Below, in pieces: positions 1-7,796 of a DNA stretch of 64,000 nucleotides. Made by a program: the position numbers and the translations under genes. Numbering within the stretch: position 1 is the stretch's first letter; each line of letters begins with the position of its first letter. Origin of the DNA: SIG480 sp045539475 (GTDB lineage Bacteria > Bacillota > Clostridia > Oscillospirales > JAAYXM01); NCBI GenBank assembly GCA_045539475.1, contig JAZQFJ010000010.1:62001-126000 (forward strand). Reading direction: 5' to 3'. Under the pieces are notes generated by a model. That model was given only the letters and a program-made list of their open reading frames with translations. It ran no database searches and was not told the origin of the DNA.

Positions 1-336
1 TTTGGAATAGGAACATTGCTGATTTTATTGTTTTTGTCTGCAGCGTTGATATCTTCAGAACTAATCTCTGCAAACTCAATGACTCTTTTAGCATATCTTT
101 CTGTTTTTTTCAGTAGTTTGACAGCCAGTATTTTTTCTGCGGTTAAGTTTGGAAAAAAGCTTATTACAGCTCTGCTTCAAGGTTTACTTTTCTTTTTAGC
201 CATTTATTTGATTGGCATCATTGTTTTTGGAAGATTTCTCCCTGATAATGTAACTCCATGGATTCCCGTTTCGTGTTTTTTGGGTTCGTTGCTTGGGGCA
301 GTTCTTTCGACATTCTTTAGGTTACGAAAACGATAA
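1..336 (+). CDS. TIGR04086-type small membrane protein, 5' end outside the window
   Basis: The reading frame is open from the first base, so the true start lies upstream; a TTG at 16 is an internal codon. The visible 111 residues form about four hydrophobic segments with Gly-rich stretches and end in a basic tail (RLRKR). This matches my memory of the TIGR04086 family of clostridial four-helix membrane proteins of unknown function, which are about 120 residues long, so only a few residues are missing. A hairpin follows the stop. No function can be assigned; the family assignment is by overall pattern only. Confidence 0.6.
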   Translation, partial: FGIGTLLILLFLSAALISSELISANSMTLLAYLSVFFSSLTASIFSAVKFGKKLITALLQGLLFFLAIYLIGIIVFGRFLPDNVTPWIPVSCFLGSLLGAVLSTFFRLRKR

Positions 337-340
337 CCAC

Positions 341-374
341 AACCGGATTGCTGTATGGTTTCGGCAATCCGGTT
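341..374 (+). terminator. Hairpin between the membrane protein gene and cca
   Basis: A perfect 11-bp inverted repeat (AACCGGATTGC / GCAATCCGGTT) with a 12-nt loop lies 4 bases after the stop codon. It lacks a clear T run, so it may be a weak or factor-assisted terminator or a processing hairpin. The cca ribosome binding site begins 7 bases later. Confidence 0.5.
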
Positions 375-391
375 TGTAATAGGTGATATTT

Positions 392-1597
392 ATGATTGAT
401 GTTTCATCGAAAATTCCCGAGTATGTTTCAGTTATAATCAAACAATTAAAGTCTGCCGGCTTTGAGGCTTATATCGTCGGTGGATGCATACGAGACATTT
501 TGCTTGGCCGGACCCCTGAAGATTGGGATGTTTGCACTTCTGCCCTCCCTGATGAAGTTACCAATACTATACATGGTTACAATGTTATAAAGACAGGCAT
601 TGCGCACGGAACAGTAACAGCAGTAAAAGAGAAGAACATTTGCGAAATCACAACATTCAGATATGACGGCGAGTATGCAGACCACAGACGTCCTGATAAT
701 GTTGTATTTACACGTTCTTTGAATGATGATCTTGCCAGACGCGATTTTTCTGTCAATGCAATGGCTTTTTCTGAGGAAACAGGGATTGTTGATTTATACA
801 ACGGACAACAGGACTTAAAAAATAGCTCTATCCGTTGTGTGGGTATTCCTGAAACGCGTTTTACAGAAGATTCCTTAAGAATTTTACGAGCACTAAGGTT
901 TTCCTCTGTGCTCAATTTTCAAATAGAACCTTCAACTGCACAAGCTATGTTCTTGTGTTCTGATCTTATAGCCTATGTAGCAAAAGAACGCATATATCAA
1001 GAGTTTAAAAAACTTTTATGCGGTAGTTCTGCCTATAGAATACTTCAAGATTATAAATCAATTTTTTTCAAGTTCCTAATTTGTTCTGAGCTTGAAAAAA
1101 ATGCGCGTTTTCTGCGCAATGCAACGCAGGAGTTTCCGTTAAGGTACGCTCTGCTTTTTTATAACACAAGTATCGATATGGCTTTGCACAATTTATCAAA
1201 CCTCAAAGCCGATAAAAAAACGATAAGTGAAGTTGACTTCCTTATAAAAAATAATTCGGCGAACTACTTTCTCGATTCTCAATCCATAAAAAAGACACTC
1301 TCCTCTTTTGGGAAAGAAAAAACAAAAATGCTTTTTGAGTATGTAAGCATAACTCACAATTTCACGGAAAATGAAAAACATGGTATACAGACTTTGATAG
1401 AAAAAATTCCGGTTATCACCTTAAAAGAGCTGGAGATAAACGGAAATGATATTATAAACCTTGGATTTAAGAAAGGTGTGGAAATTAAAAAGATTTTAAA
1501 TCTTGCTCTGAATGCCGTTTTGCAAAATAACTGCAAGAATGATAAAACCAGCTTGGTTGAATTCATATTAAAAGAACAGAAAAAAGTTACAAAGTAA
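392..1597 (+). CDS. cca: CCA tRNA nucleotidyltransferase
   Basis: This enzyme adds or repairs the 3'-terminal CCA of tRNAs using CTP and ATP, without a nucleic acid template. The class II nucleotidyltransferase head is clear near the N-terminus: VGGCIRDILLG followed by the metal-binding DWD. The RRDFSVNAMA and EDSLRILRALRF motifs of the neck and nucleotide-selecting domain follow, and the 401-residue length suits the family. The C-terminal half is divergent and helical, as usual. An in-frame GTG at 383 lies inside the ribosome binding site AGGTGAT, so ATG 392 is chosen. A strong terminator follows at 1610. Confidence 0.93.
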   Translation: MIDVSSKIPEYVSVIIKQLKSAGFEAYIVGGCIRDILLGRTPEDWDVCTSALPDEVTNTIHGYNVIKTGIAHGTVTAVKEKNICEITTFRYDGEYADHRRPDNVVFTRSLNDDLARRDFSVNAMAFSEETGIVDLYNGQQDLKNSSIRCVGIPETRFTEDSLRILRALRFSSVLNFQIEPSTAQAMFLCSDLIAYVAKERIYQEFKKLLCGSSAYRILQDYKSIFFKFLICSELEKNARFLRNATQEFPLRYALLFYNTSIDMALHNLSNLKADKKTISEVDFLIKNNSANYFLDSQSIKKTLSSFGKEKTKMLFEYVSITHNFTENEKHGIQTLIEKIPVITLKELEINGNDIINLGFKKGVEIKKILNLALNAVLQNNCKNDKTSLVEFILKEQKKVTK

Positions 1598-1609
1598 ACT
1601 TGATTTTTT

Positions 1610-1643
1610 AACGTCGTTTGGTAATGCAAACGACGTTTTTTTT
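1610..1643 (+). terminator. Intrinsic terminator of cca
   Basis: Perfect 11-bp stem (AACGTCGTTTG / CAAACGACGTT), 6-nt loop and a run of eight T from 1636. It ends the cca transcript before the promoter of the next gene. Confidence 0.9.
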
Positions 1644-1683
1644 CATAAAATAAAACTTTTTAGTTAAATTTCTAAAAATAAGC

Positions 1684-1712
1684 TTGACAAAGCGGTTACA
1701 ATAAGTTACAAT
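1684..1712 (+). promoter_or_regulatory. Sigma-A-type promoter of the yabE-like gene
   Basis: TTGACA (1684-1689), a 17-bp spacer and TACAAT (1707-1712) form a near-consensus promoter. It implies a 5' leader of about 100 nt before the start codon at 1818; I see no recognisable riboswitch in that leader. Confidence 0.75.
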
Positions 1713-1817
1713 ATAGCTTGTCGTTTGAAACTATTTTGGTTTATTTTGTAATAATTCATTTTTTCTAGCATAGAATATCTAATGTTGGTATTAATTTTTG
1801 CAGGAAGGAGATTTTTT

Positions 1818-2855
1818 ATGGATAGTACATTTAAGAAAGTGAAAAGCCTTTTCGTTGCTTTTTTCTCACACCGTTTGGTTGTATTAACTTTGTTGTCCGG
1901 GATATTGTTTCTATGCGTTGCCGCTTCCCTATCATCAGTTAATACTTATGTAATTCATGATGGAGAAGATGTTCTGGTATATAACAGCAGTATTAATGAG
2001 ACTGCTGCTGCAATTTCGGAATTCGGATTAACAGTAGATGAGTCTGAGTATATCGAAATGCCAAATGCTCCGGAGCACGGAGTCGCACAAATATATATTT
2101 ACCCCAAAAAGAAGGTAACTTTAAAAATTGCCGATTCCGCTACGGTTCTTTATACCGAAAAAGACGAAACTTTGCAGGAGTTATTGTCCTCTAATAATGT
2201 TTCGTTAGGAGAGCACGATATCATCTCTGTTCCATTAGAATCAAAAATCGAAGATGGAATGAACATTGAGATTATACGAGTAGAGTTAAAAACCGTAGAG
2301 GAAATTACGGAAGTTCCGTTCTCCACGGAAAAACGCCCTTCATCCCAAATGGCGAAAGGAACAACAAAAACAATTCAGATCGGCAGCAATGGCGCAAAGA
2401 AAACAATTTATTCTGTGAAATATCAAAACGGAACAGAGGTTTCACGTAATATTGTAAGTGAAACAATCACAAAGGCTCCGGTAACACAAATTGTTGAATA
2501 TGGAACAAAACCGAACGTTAAATCCGGAAGTGTTACTACTTGGTCAGGAAGCAAGCTTGACTACAAAAACAAAATTAATATGACAGCAACAGCCTACACA
2601 ACAGAGCGTACTTCTGATAAGATAACTGCTACCGGTAAGATTGCGCAGGTAGGATATGTTGCAGTTGATCCTAAGGTTATTCCGTTAGGTTCACGGTTAT
2701 ATATCGTTTCTGCGGACGGAAAAAGCTGGTGCTACGGAACTGCGGTGGCAGCAGACACAGGAGTAAGAGGAAACAAAATTGATTTGTTTTTCAACACCTA
2801 TAGAGAATGTATAAACTTCGGTAGACGAAAAGCAACGGTATATGTTCTGAAATGA
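1818..2855 (+). CDS. YabE-like cell wall protein with DUF348, G5 and 3D domains
   Basis: A 345-residue membrane-anchored or secreted protein of the YabE/YocH/resuscitation-factor-like group, expected to act on peptidoglycan outside the cell. A basic N-terminus and hydrophobic segment (about residues 15-37) form the signal anchor. DUF348 ubiquitin-like material follows, then a G5 domain (about 160-240), and the C-terminal 3D domain, whose three conserved Asp appear in VDPKVIPLG, AADTG and KIDLFF; that fold is shared with MltA-type lytic transglycosylases. The start ATG 1818 has AGGAAGGAG seven bases upstream; ATG 1782 has none. In Bacillus subtilis yabE also lies just upstream of rsmA, with rnmV between them; rnmV is absent here. 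Confidence 0.85.
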   Translation: MDSTFKKVKSLFVAFFSHRLVVLTLLSGILFLCVAASLSSVNTYVIHDGEDVLVYNSSINETAAAISEFGLTVDESEYIEMPNAPEHGVAQIYIYPKKKVTLKIADSATVLYTEKDETLQELLSSNNVSLGEHDIISVPLESKIEDGMNIEIIRVELKTVEEITEVPFSTEKRPSSQMAKGTTKTIQIGSNGAKKTIYSVKYQNGTEVSRNIVSETITKAPVTQIVEYGTKPNVKSGSVTTWSGSKLDYKNKINMTATAYTTERTSDKITATGKIAQVGYVAVDPKVIPLGSRLYIVSADGKSWCYGTAVAADTGVRGNKIDLFFNTYRECINFGRRKATVYVLK

Positions 2856-2861
2856 TAACTA

Positions 2862-2893
2862 AGAAGACAGGAGAGTTAATTCTCCTGTCTTCT
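2862..2893 (+). terminator. Terminator-like hairpin after the yabE-like gene
   Basis: A perfect 13-bp inverted repeat (AGAAGACAGGAGA / TCTCCTGTCTTCT) with a 6-nt loop begins 7 bases after the stop. The following sequence is only mildly T-rich, so termination may be partial. Confidence 0.6.
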
Positions 2894-2898
2894 CTATC

Positions 2899-2927
2899 TT
2901 GAAATTCCTCTTACAAAAGTGTATAAT
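2899..2927 (+). promoter_or_regulatory. Sigma-A-type promoter of rsmA
   Basis: TTGAAA (2899-2904), 17-bp spacer, TATAAT (2922-2927). It lies 31 bp upstream of the rsmA start and just after the preceding hairpin. Confidence 0.75.
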
Positions 2928-2958
2928 ATAATAAAATTTAAAAAGTACGAGGTAAATT

Positions 2959-3834
2959 ATGGATTTGTTTTCTATTAGCAATATAAAAGACATTCTTTTT
3001 CGTCACGGATTTCACTTTTCAAAATCACTTGGACAAAACTTTCTAACAGAAAGGTCTGTATGCGAACAAATAGCCGAATATTCCGAAATTTCTTCGGATG
3101 ACTGCGTCTTTGAGATCGGTCCCGGAATAGGTAGCTTGACGTCCGTTCTTGCAAAATACGCAAAAAAGGTTGTTTCTGTAGAAATTGACAGTTCCCTTTT
3201 GCCCGTTTTGAACGAAACTTTAGCAGAATACAGTAATGTTAAATTTATAAATAATGACATCCTGAAGTGTGACCTTGCTTCACTTATTGCTGATGAATTT
3301 GGCGGAAATAAGCCTAAAGTTTGCGCAAACCTTCCGTATTACATCACAACCCCTATTCTGTCTTACCTGATTGAATCCGGGCAGTTTTCGTCGATTACAA
3401 CGATGATACAGAAAGAGGTGGCAGACAGAATATGTGCAAAAGCGGGATCGCGTGATTACGGTGCTTTTTCTGTTTTTGCACAATACTACACACAACCCGA
3501 GCTTTTGTTCACCGTAGATAAAGAGTGCTTTATTCCTCAGCCTAAAGTTCAATCTGCTGTAATCCGGTTAAAAGTACTTCAGGCTCCTGCAGTTTCTCCA
3601 AAATCGCAGGAAATGTTTTTTAAAGTCGTTAAAGCGTCATTTGCACAGCGCAGAAAACAGCTTGTAAACAGTCTTTATTCTGCATTTCAATCAGAATTAG
3701 AAAAAGAGTCTATCATAGAAATTCTTTCTTCTTTAGGTCATAAACCTACAATTCGCGGCGAAGAACTGACAATCGAAGACTTCTGTGCACTTTCAGATGC
3801 GATATATTCAAAAGTTCAGATGACAAATTCCTGA
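2959..3834 (+). CDS. rsmA: 16S rRNA dimethyladenosine transferase
   Basis: RsmA (KsgA) dimethylates two adjacent adenines in the 3'-terminal helix of 16S rRNA during small-subunit maturation, using S-adenosylmethionine. The 291-residue protein has the diagnostic N-terminal LGQNFL, the SAM-binding loop FEIGPGIGSLT and the catalytic NLPYYITTPI, followed by the small C-terminal helical domain. AGGT precedes the ATG. It has its own promoter and converges on recN, with a shared terminator between the two genes. Confidence 0.96.
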   Translation: MDLFSISNIKDILFRHGFHFSKSLGQNFLTERSVCEQIAEYSEISSDDCVFEIGPGIGSLTSVLAKYAKKVVSVEIDSSLLPVLNETLAEYSNVKFINNDILKCDLASLIADEFGGNKPKVCANLPYYITTPILSYLIESGQFSSITTMIQKEVADRICAKAGSRDYGAFSVFAQYYTQPELLFTVDKECFIPQPKVQSAVIRLKVLQAPAVSPKSQEMFFKVVKASFAQRRKQLVNSLYSAFQSELEKESIIEILSSLGHKPTIRGEELTIEDFCALSDAIYSKVQMTNS

Positions 3835-3879
3835 ATTTAATACATCGATATTTCTATTATAAAACCGGCACAACCAAAA

Positions 3880-3916
3880 ACCGAGATAAACGTAAAATTT
3901 ACACGTTTATCTCGGT
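3880..3916. terminator. Terminator between convergent rsmA and recN
   Basis: A stem of 13-14 bp centred on CCGAGATAAACGT / ACGTTTATCTCGG with a 9-nt loop. Read on the - strand it is followed by TTTTTGG, so it best serves the nusB-recN transcript; on the + strand the T tract is weaker. Confidence 0.7.
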
Positions 3917-3934
3917 CTTGAACTCTTTATCAAA

Positions 3935-5641
3935 TTATGTATTAATTATTTCTCTTTTCCTCTGCTCTGCAAATTGCAGTATTTCTTCAGCATTTTTTAA
4001 AGTGGTTTCGCTTATGGAAGAACCTCCGGTTATTCTTGCTATTTCTTCCGCTCTCCCCTTTGCATCAAGCGGGCTGATATCTGTAAATGTTCTGCCGTCG
4101 TGTTCCTTCTTCTCGATCTTGAAATGATTATCAGACATGGCTGATATCTGAGCAAGATGGGTTACGCAAAGCACTTGCTTTTTTTCGGATAATTTATAAA
4201 GCTTTTCGGCAATATGCTGAGCTGCACGTCCACTTACTCCGGTATCTATCTCATCGAAAATAAGTGTGTTGACATAATCATTTTCATCAAGAACATTTTT
4301 TAATGCCAACATTATTCTGGAAAGCTCACCGCCGGAAGCTATACGTTCAAGAGGCTTTTCGGGCTCTCCCAAATTTGCGGCAAGAAGAAATTCAACCGAA
4401 TCATATCCACGCTCATTCAGCTGCTCAGTCTTCGTTATTCGAGCATAGAATTTTGCATTTTTCATATCAAGTTCAGAGAGCTCTTTCATAACGCAAGCCT
4501 CAAAATTTGATGCTGCTTTTTTTCTGGCACTGTATAATTCATCTGCAAGCGCAAAGGCTTCTGCTTCCAATTTTTCTATTTGCGCATCAAGTGCAATAAG
4601 ACGCTCCTCGGAAAATTCTATCTCAGAAAGTTCTTTTTTTGCATTTTCGAGATACAAAAGCATATCCGAAACTGTGTTTCCGTATTTTCTTTTAAGCTTA
4701 TGGATGATGTCAAGCCGTACTTCAACGGAGTTTGCATCATTTTCAGAAAAATCAAAACATTCGACCGAATTTCTTAATTCATCAGCTATATCAGTTGCTG
4801 TATAATATAATTCGGAAACCATACCTGATATTTCGGAAAATTTTTCTGACAACCCTGAAATAGATTCTAATGCTTTAGATGCAATAAGCAAAGCGGAGCA
4901 TACCCCCGGAAAATCATCAGAACCTGAAAAGGCGTTGTTTGCCTCGGAAATTCTTTCAATAATTTTTACACTTTCCCGAATGAGTTTTTGTTTCTCTAAA
5001 AGGTGAACATCTTCGTTTTCGACAAGCTCTGCCCCTTCCAGCTCATCAATTTGAAATTTCAACATTTCAACCTGACGAGCTTTAGCGCTTTCGTCAATAT
5101 CAAGCTTGTTTCGCTCTGCCTTTTTTTGGATGAGCGCATTGTATATGTCGGCATATTTCTTCATGCATGCATCATATTCGGCAGAAGAAGCATATCTATC
5201 AATAAAAACGGGATGAGATTCGCTATCTAAAAGCTGTTGACTATCATGCTGTCCGAGTATATTTATAAGCAAAGCACCGAAGGACTTGAGCAATGATGCA
5301 GTAACAGGTCTGCCGTTGATTTTTGCGCTGCTTTTTCCATCAAAAGAAATCTCCCGGAAAATGTGCACTTCAGTGTCATTGCTGTTATTGAAACCGTTAT
5401 CAACCAGCCAACTATACACATCCTGCGTACAATCATCAAAAACAGCACTTACAAACGCTTTTGCAGTGCCATGGCGTACTACATCCCTTGTGGTGCGATA
5501 TCCCAAAACAGCCCCGATAGAATCAATAATTATTGATTTTCCGGCACCGGTCTCTCCGGTGAGAACATTAAATCCCTTTTGAAATTCGATATCACAATGC
5601 TCAATGACAGCTATGTTCTCTATATGAAGATGTTTCAACAT
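3935..5641 (-). CDS. recN: DNA repair protein RecN
   Basis: RecN is an SMC-like ATPase that gathers broken DNA ends and works with RecA in double-strand break repair. The 568-residue protein has the Walker A motif GETGAGKS near residue 35, a long central coiled-coil region, the ABC signature ASGGELSR and the Walker B motif LIFDEIDTG. GGAGG lies upstream of the ATG. It is the last gene of the cluster, after argR, the same order as in Bacillus subtilis. Confidence 0.96.
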   Translation of the reverse strand: MLKHLHIENIAVIEHCDIEFQKGFNVLTGETGAGKSIIIDSIGAVLGYRTTRDVVRHGTAKAFVSAVFDDCTQDVYSWLVDNGFNNSNDTEVHIFREISFDGKSSAKINGRPVTASLLKSFGALLINILGQHDSQQLLDSESHPVFIDRYASSAEYDACMKKYADIYNALIQKKAERNKLDIDESAKARQVEMLKFQIDELEGAELVENEDVHLLEKQKLIRESVKIIERISEANNAFSGSDDFPGVCSALLIASKALESISGLSEKFSEISGMVSELYYTATDIADELRNSVECFDFSENDANSVEVRLDIIHKLKRKYGNTVSDMLLYLENAKKELSEIEFSEERLIALDAQIEKLEAEAFALADELYSARKKAASNFEACVMKELSELDMKNAKFYARITKTEQLNERGYDSVEFLLAANLGEPEKPLERIASGGELSRIMLALKNVLDENDYVNTLIFDEIDTGVSGRAAQHIAEKLYKLSEKKQVLCVTHLAQISAMSDNHFKIEKKEHDGRTFTDISPLDAKGRAEEIARITGGSSISETTLKNAEEILQFAEQRKREIINT

Positions 5642-5671
5642 TTACATCATCCTCCGTTTATGCAAAATAGG

Positions 5672-6124
5672 TTATTTAAGCATTTTGGACAGATTCTTGC
5701 AAAAATCTTCTGCTGCTTCTGTTGTGTGAAGAACCAAAAAAGCAGTATCGTCTCCTGCCAATGTTCCGACAACATCGCCCCACTGCATAGAATCAATGGT
5801 TGAACACGCAGCAGATGCAAGTCCCGGCATCGTTTTCAAAACAACAATATTCTGTGCATTATCATAAGAAAGCACACTTTCTCTGAATATGGTAATTAAC
5901 CGTTCTGAAAAACCGTAATCTGTTGCAGAGCGGGACACCACATATTTGCTTTTCCCGTCAGAAGAGACAGCTTTAATTAGTCTTAACTCCTTTATATCTC
6001 TTGAAACCGTTGCTTGCGTAGCATTAAACCCTTCTGAATTCAAAATTTCAGTAAGCTCTGCCTGAGTGGAAATATCGTACTTTTCGATGAGCTTAAGTAA
6101 CACCGACTGTCTTTTTGTTTTCAT
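5672..6124 (-). CDS. argR: Arginine repressor
   Basis: ArgR (AhrC) is a hexameric, arginine-responsive DNA-binding protein that represses arginine synthesis and activates catabolism genes. The 150 residues contain the N-terminal winged helix-turn-helix (EGFNATQATVSRDIKELRL) and the C-terminal oligomerisation and arginine-binding domain with GTLAGDDTAFLV. Its ATG follows the nadK stop codon directly, and the SD lies in the end of nadK, so translation is probably coupled. Confidence 0.95.
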   Translation of the reverse strand: MKTKRQSVLLKLIEKYDISTQAELTEILNSEGFNATQATVSRDIKELRLIKAVSSDGKSKYVVSRSATDYGFSERLITIFRESVLSYDNAQNIVVLKTMPGLASAACSTIDSMQWGDVVGTLAGDDTAFLVLHTTEAAEDFCKNLSKMLK

Positions 6125-6985
6125 TTAACTATATCTCCTATCCGAAAGTTTACTATAAAGAACATCGTAAAAGTTTGTATTTTTTACATGTATTAACCTT
6201 GTTACTTTTTCTGAGGTTCTGATAGTCAAGATATCTCCGTGCATCAACTCAAATCCCGAATCCCCGTCTACACTTACACATATTGCAGCGTTCTGCGGAT
6301 TTTGCGGAACTATATTAATAACCCTTTTATACGACAGAACAATGGGTTTTGCCGTAAGAGCATGAGTGCAAACAGGTGTAATTGTGATGTTACGCGACAT
6401 AGGATCTATTATAGGACCGCCGGCAGAAAGAGAATACGCCGTTGATCCCGTAGGTGTTGCGATAATTACACCGTCACCGCTATAACGTGAAATAAACATA
6501 TTATCGGCATATATGTCCATATCTGCAGTCATTATTATTCCGGTTTTTAATACAACTGCATCATTCAAACCGATTTTGTTATACAAAACGCGATCGTTTC
6601 TTTTCACAGAAACATCTATCATCATACGTTCTTCAACTTTATAATTTCCGTCAAGAACATTTTTCAGATAACTCAATTCATTAGATTCAAGCTCTGCCAT
6701 ATACCCGATTCTGCCTATATTGATACCGAGCACAGGCACCCCTATATCTGCAACTCTGTTTGCTGTATGCAGAAGCGTTCCATCACCGCCGAAAGAGATA
6801 ATCATTTCCGCATTTTGGGCGGCGCTATCAAAATCACAGATTTGTGCACCGGTTTCGGATGCGCCGGGGATTTCTCCGGAAATGTATGTCTCAACACCGT
6901 TTTCCTTCAAAAACGCTGCAACTTTTTTTGTGCAATCAAGATTAATATCTCGCAACGGATTTGGGTTGAGCAATATTTTTTTCAT
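6125..6985 (-). CDS. nadK: NAD kinase
   Basis: Phosphorylates NAD to NADP using ATP or polyphosphate. The 286-residue protein has the kinase motif GGDGTLL, and further on the NAD-binding stretch with ATPTGSTAYSLSAGGPI, both diagnostic. In Bacillus subtilis nadK is elsewhere, but in many Clostridia it sits between tlyA and argR as here. Start ATG has AAAGGA upstream; the gap to tlyA is 7 bases. Confidence 0.95.
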   Translation of the reverse strand: MKKILLNPNPLRDINLDCTKKVAAFLKENGVETYISGEIPGASETGAQICDFDSAAQNAEMIISFGGDGTLLHTANRVADIGVPVLGINIGRIGYMAELESNELSYLKNVLDGNYKVEERMMIDVSVKRNDRVLYNKIGLNDAVVLKTGIIMTADMDIYADNMFISRYSGDGVIIATPTGSTAYSLSAGGPIIDPMSRNITITPVCTHALTAKPIVLSYKRVINIVPQNPQNAAICVSVDGDSGFELMHGDILTIRTSEKVTRLIHVKNTNFYDVLYSKLSDRRYS

Positions 6986-6992
6986 GCAACAT

Positions 6993-7796
6993 CTATCCTT
7001 TCAATGCACTGTGTGCATCATTAACAACAGTATCAATATCAATATTCGCTTTTATATTTGCATCACACGACAAGCTTCCTAAAAATTCGATATTGCCTTC
7101 AGGTCCGGTTATCGGTGAAAAAGTCACACCACAAACAGAAAATCCTGCATTCTCGGCATTTTCAATAAAGCGAGCAATAACCTCCTTGTGCACTTCCGGA
7201 TCTCTTACGACTCCTTTTTTGCCCACTTTTTCTCTTCCGGCTTCAAACTGAGGTTTAATAAGACAATAAACATTACCTTCATTTCCCATTAAAGCTCTAA
7301 CTGCAGGCAAAACTAATTTTAGCGAAATGAAAGAGACATCTATTACAGCGAGTTCAATAACATCCGGTATCTGTTCGTGTGTAACATACCGGATGTTTGT
7401 TCGTTCCATACAGACAACTTTTGGGTTATTTCTGATTTCCCACGCGAGCTGCCCATAACCAACATCGACAGAGTAGAGTTTTTTTACTCCTCGTTTTAAA
7501 AGGCAATCTGAAAAACCGCCGGTTGATGCGCCTACATCAATTGCAATTTTCTCAGAAACATCAGCTTTAAAAAAATCAAGGGCCTTTTCTAACTTTAATC
7601 CACCTCTGCTGACGTAAGAGTTCTCATTATTTCTGACCTCTATATCAATATCGCATGGAAAAGATTCTCCGGCTTTGTCTGCTTTCTGTCCGGAAATAAA
7701 AACGCAACCGCTCATAATTATTGCTTTTGCTTTTTCGCGACTTGGTGCAAGTCCGCGTTCTGTTAATAAAATATCAAGTCTCTTTTTCTCAATCAA
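6993..7796 (-). CDS. tlyA: TlyA-family rRNA 2'-O-methyltransferase
   Basis: A 267-residue protein with an N-terminal S4 RNA-binding domain (about 5-65) and an FtsJ-like methyltransferase domain with the SAM-binding motif DVGASTGGFSDCLL. The family methylates ribose in 16S and 23S rRNA and was first described as a haemolysin-like protein. Translation starts at a TTG that overlaps the dxs stop codon (TTGA), with GGAGGT upstream inside dxs, so it is coupled to dxs. Confidence 0.92.
   Translation of the reverse strand: MIEKKRLDILLTERGLAPSREKAKAIIMSGCVFISGQKADKAGESFPCDIDIEVRNNENSYVSRGGLKLEKALDFFKADVSEKIAIDVGASTGGFSDCLLKRGVKKLYSVDVGYGQLAWEIRNNPKVVCMERTNIRYVTHEQIPDVIELAVIDVSFISLKLVLPAVRALMGNEGNVYCLIKPQFEAGREKVGKKGVVRDPEVHKEVIARFIENAENAGFSVCGVTFSPITGPEGNIEFLGSLSCDANIKANIDIDTVVNDAHSALKG

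Noticed and set aside
16..18. TTG as the start of the first membrane protein
   Set aside because: The frame is open to base 1 with plausible hydrophobic sequence and no SD, so the gene begins outside the window.
1713..1817. Riboswitch in the leader of the yabE-like gene
   Set aside because: The 100-nt leader is AT-rich and shows no conserved core or stable set of helices that I recognise.
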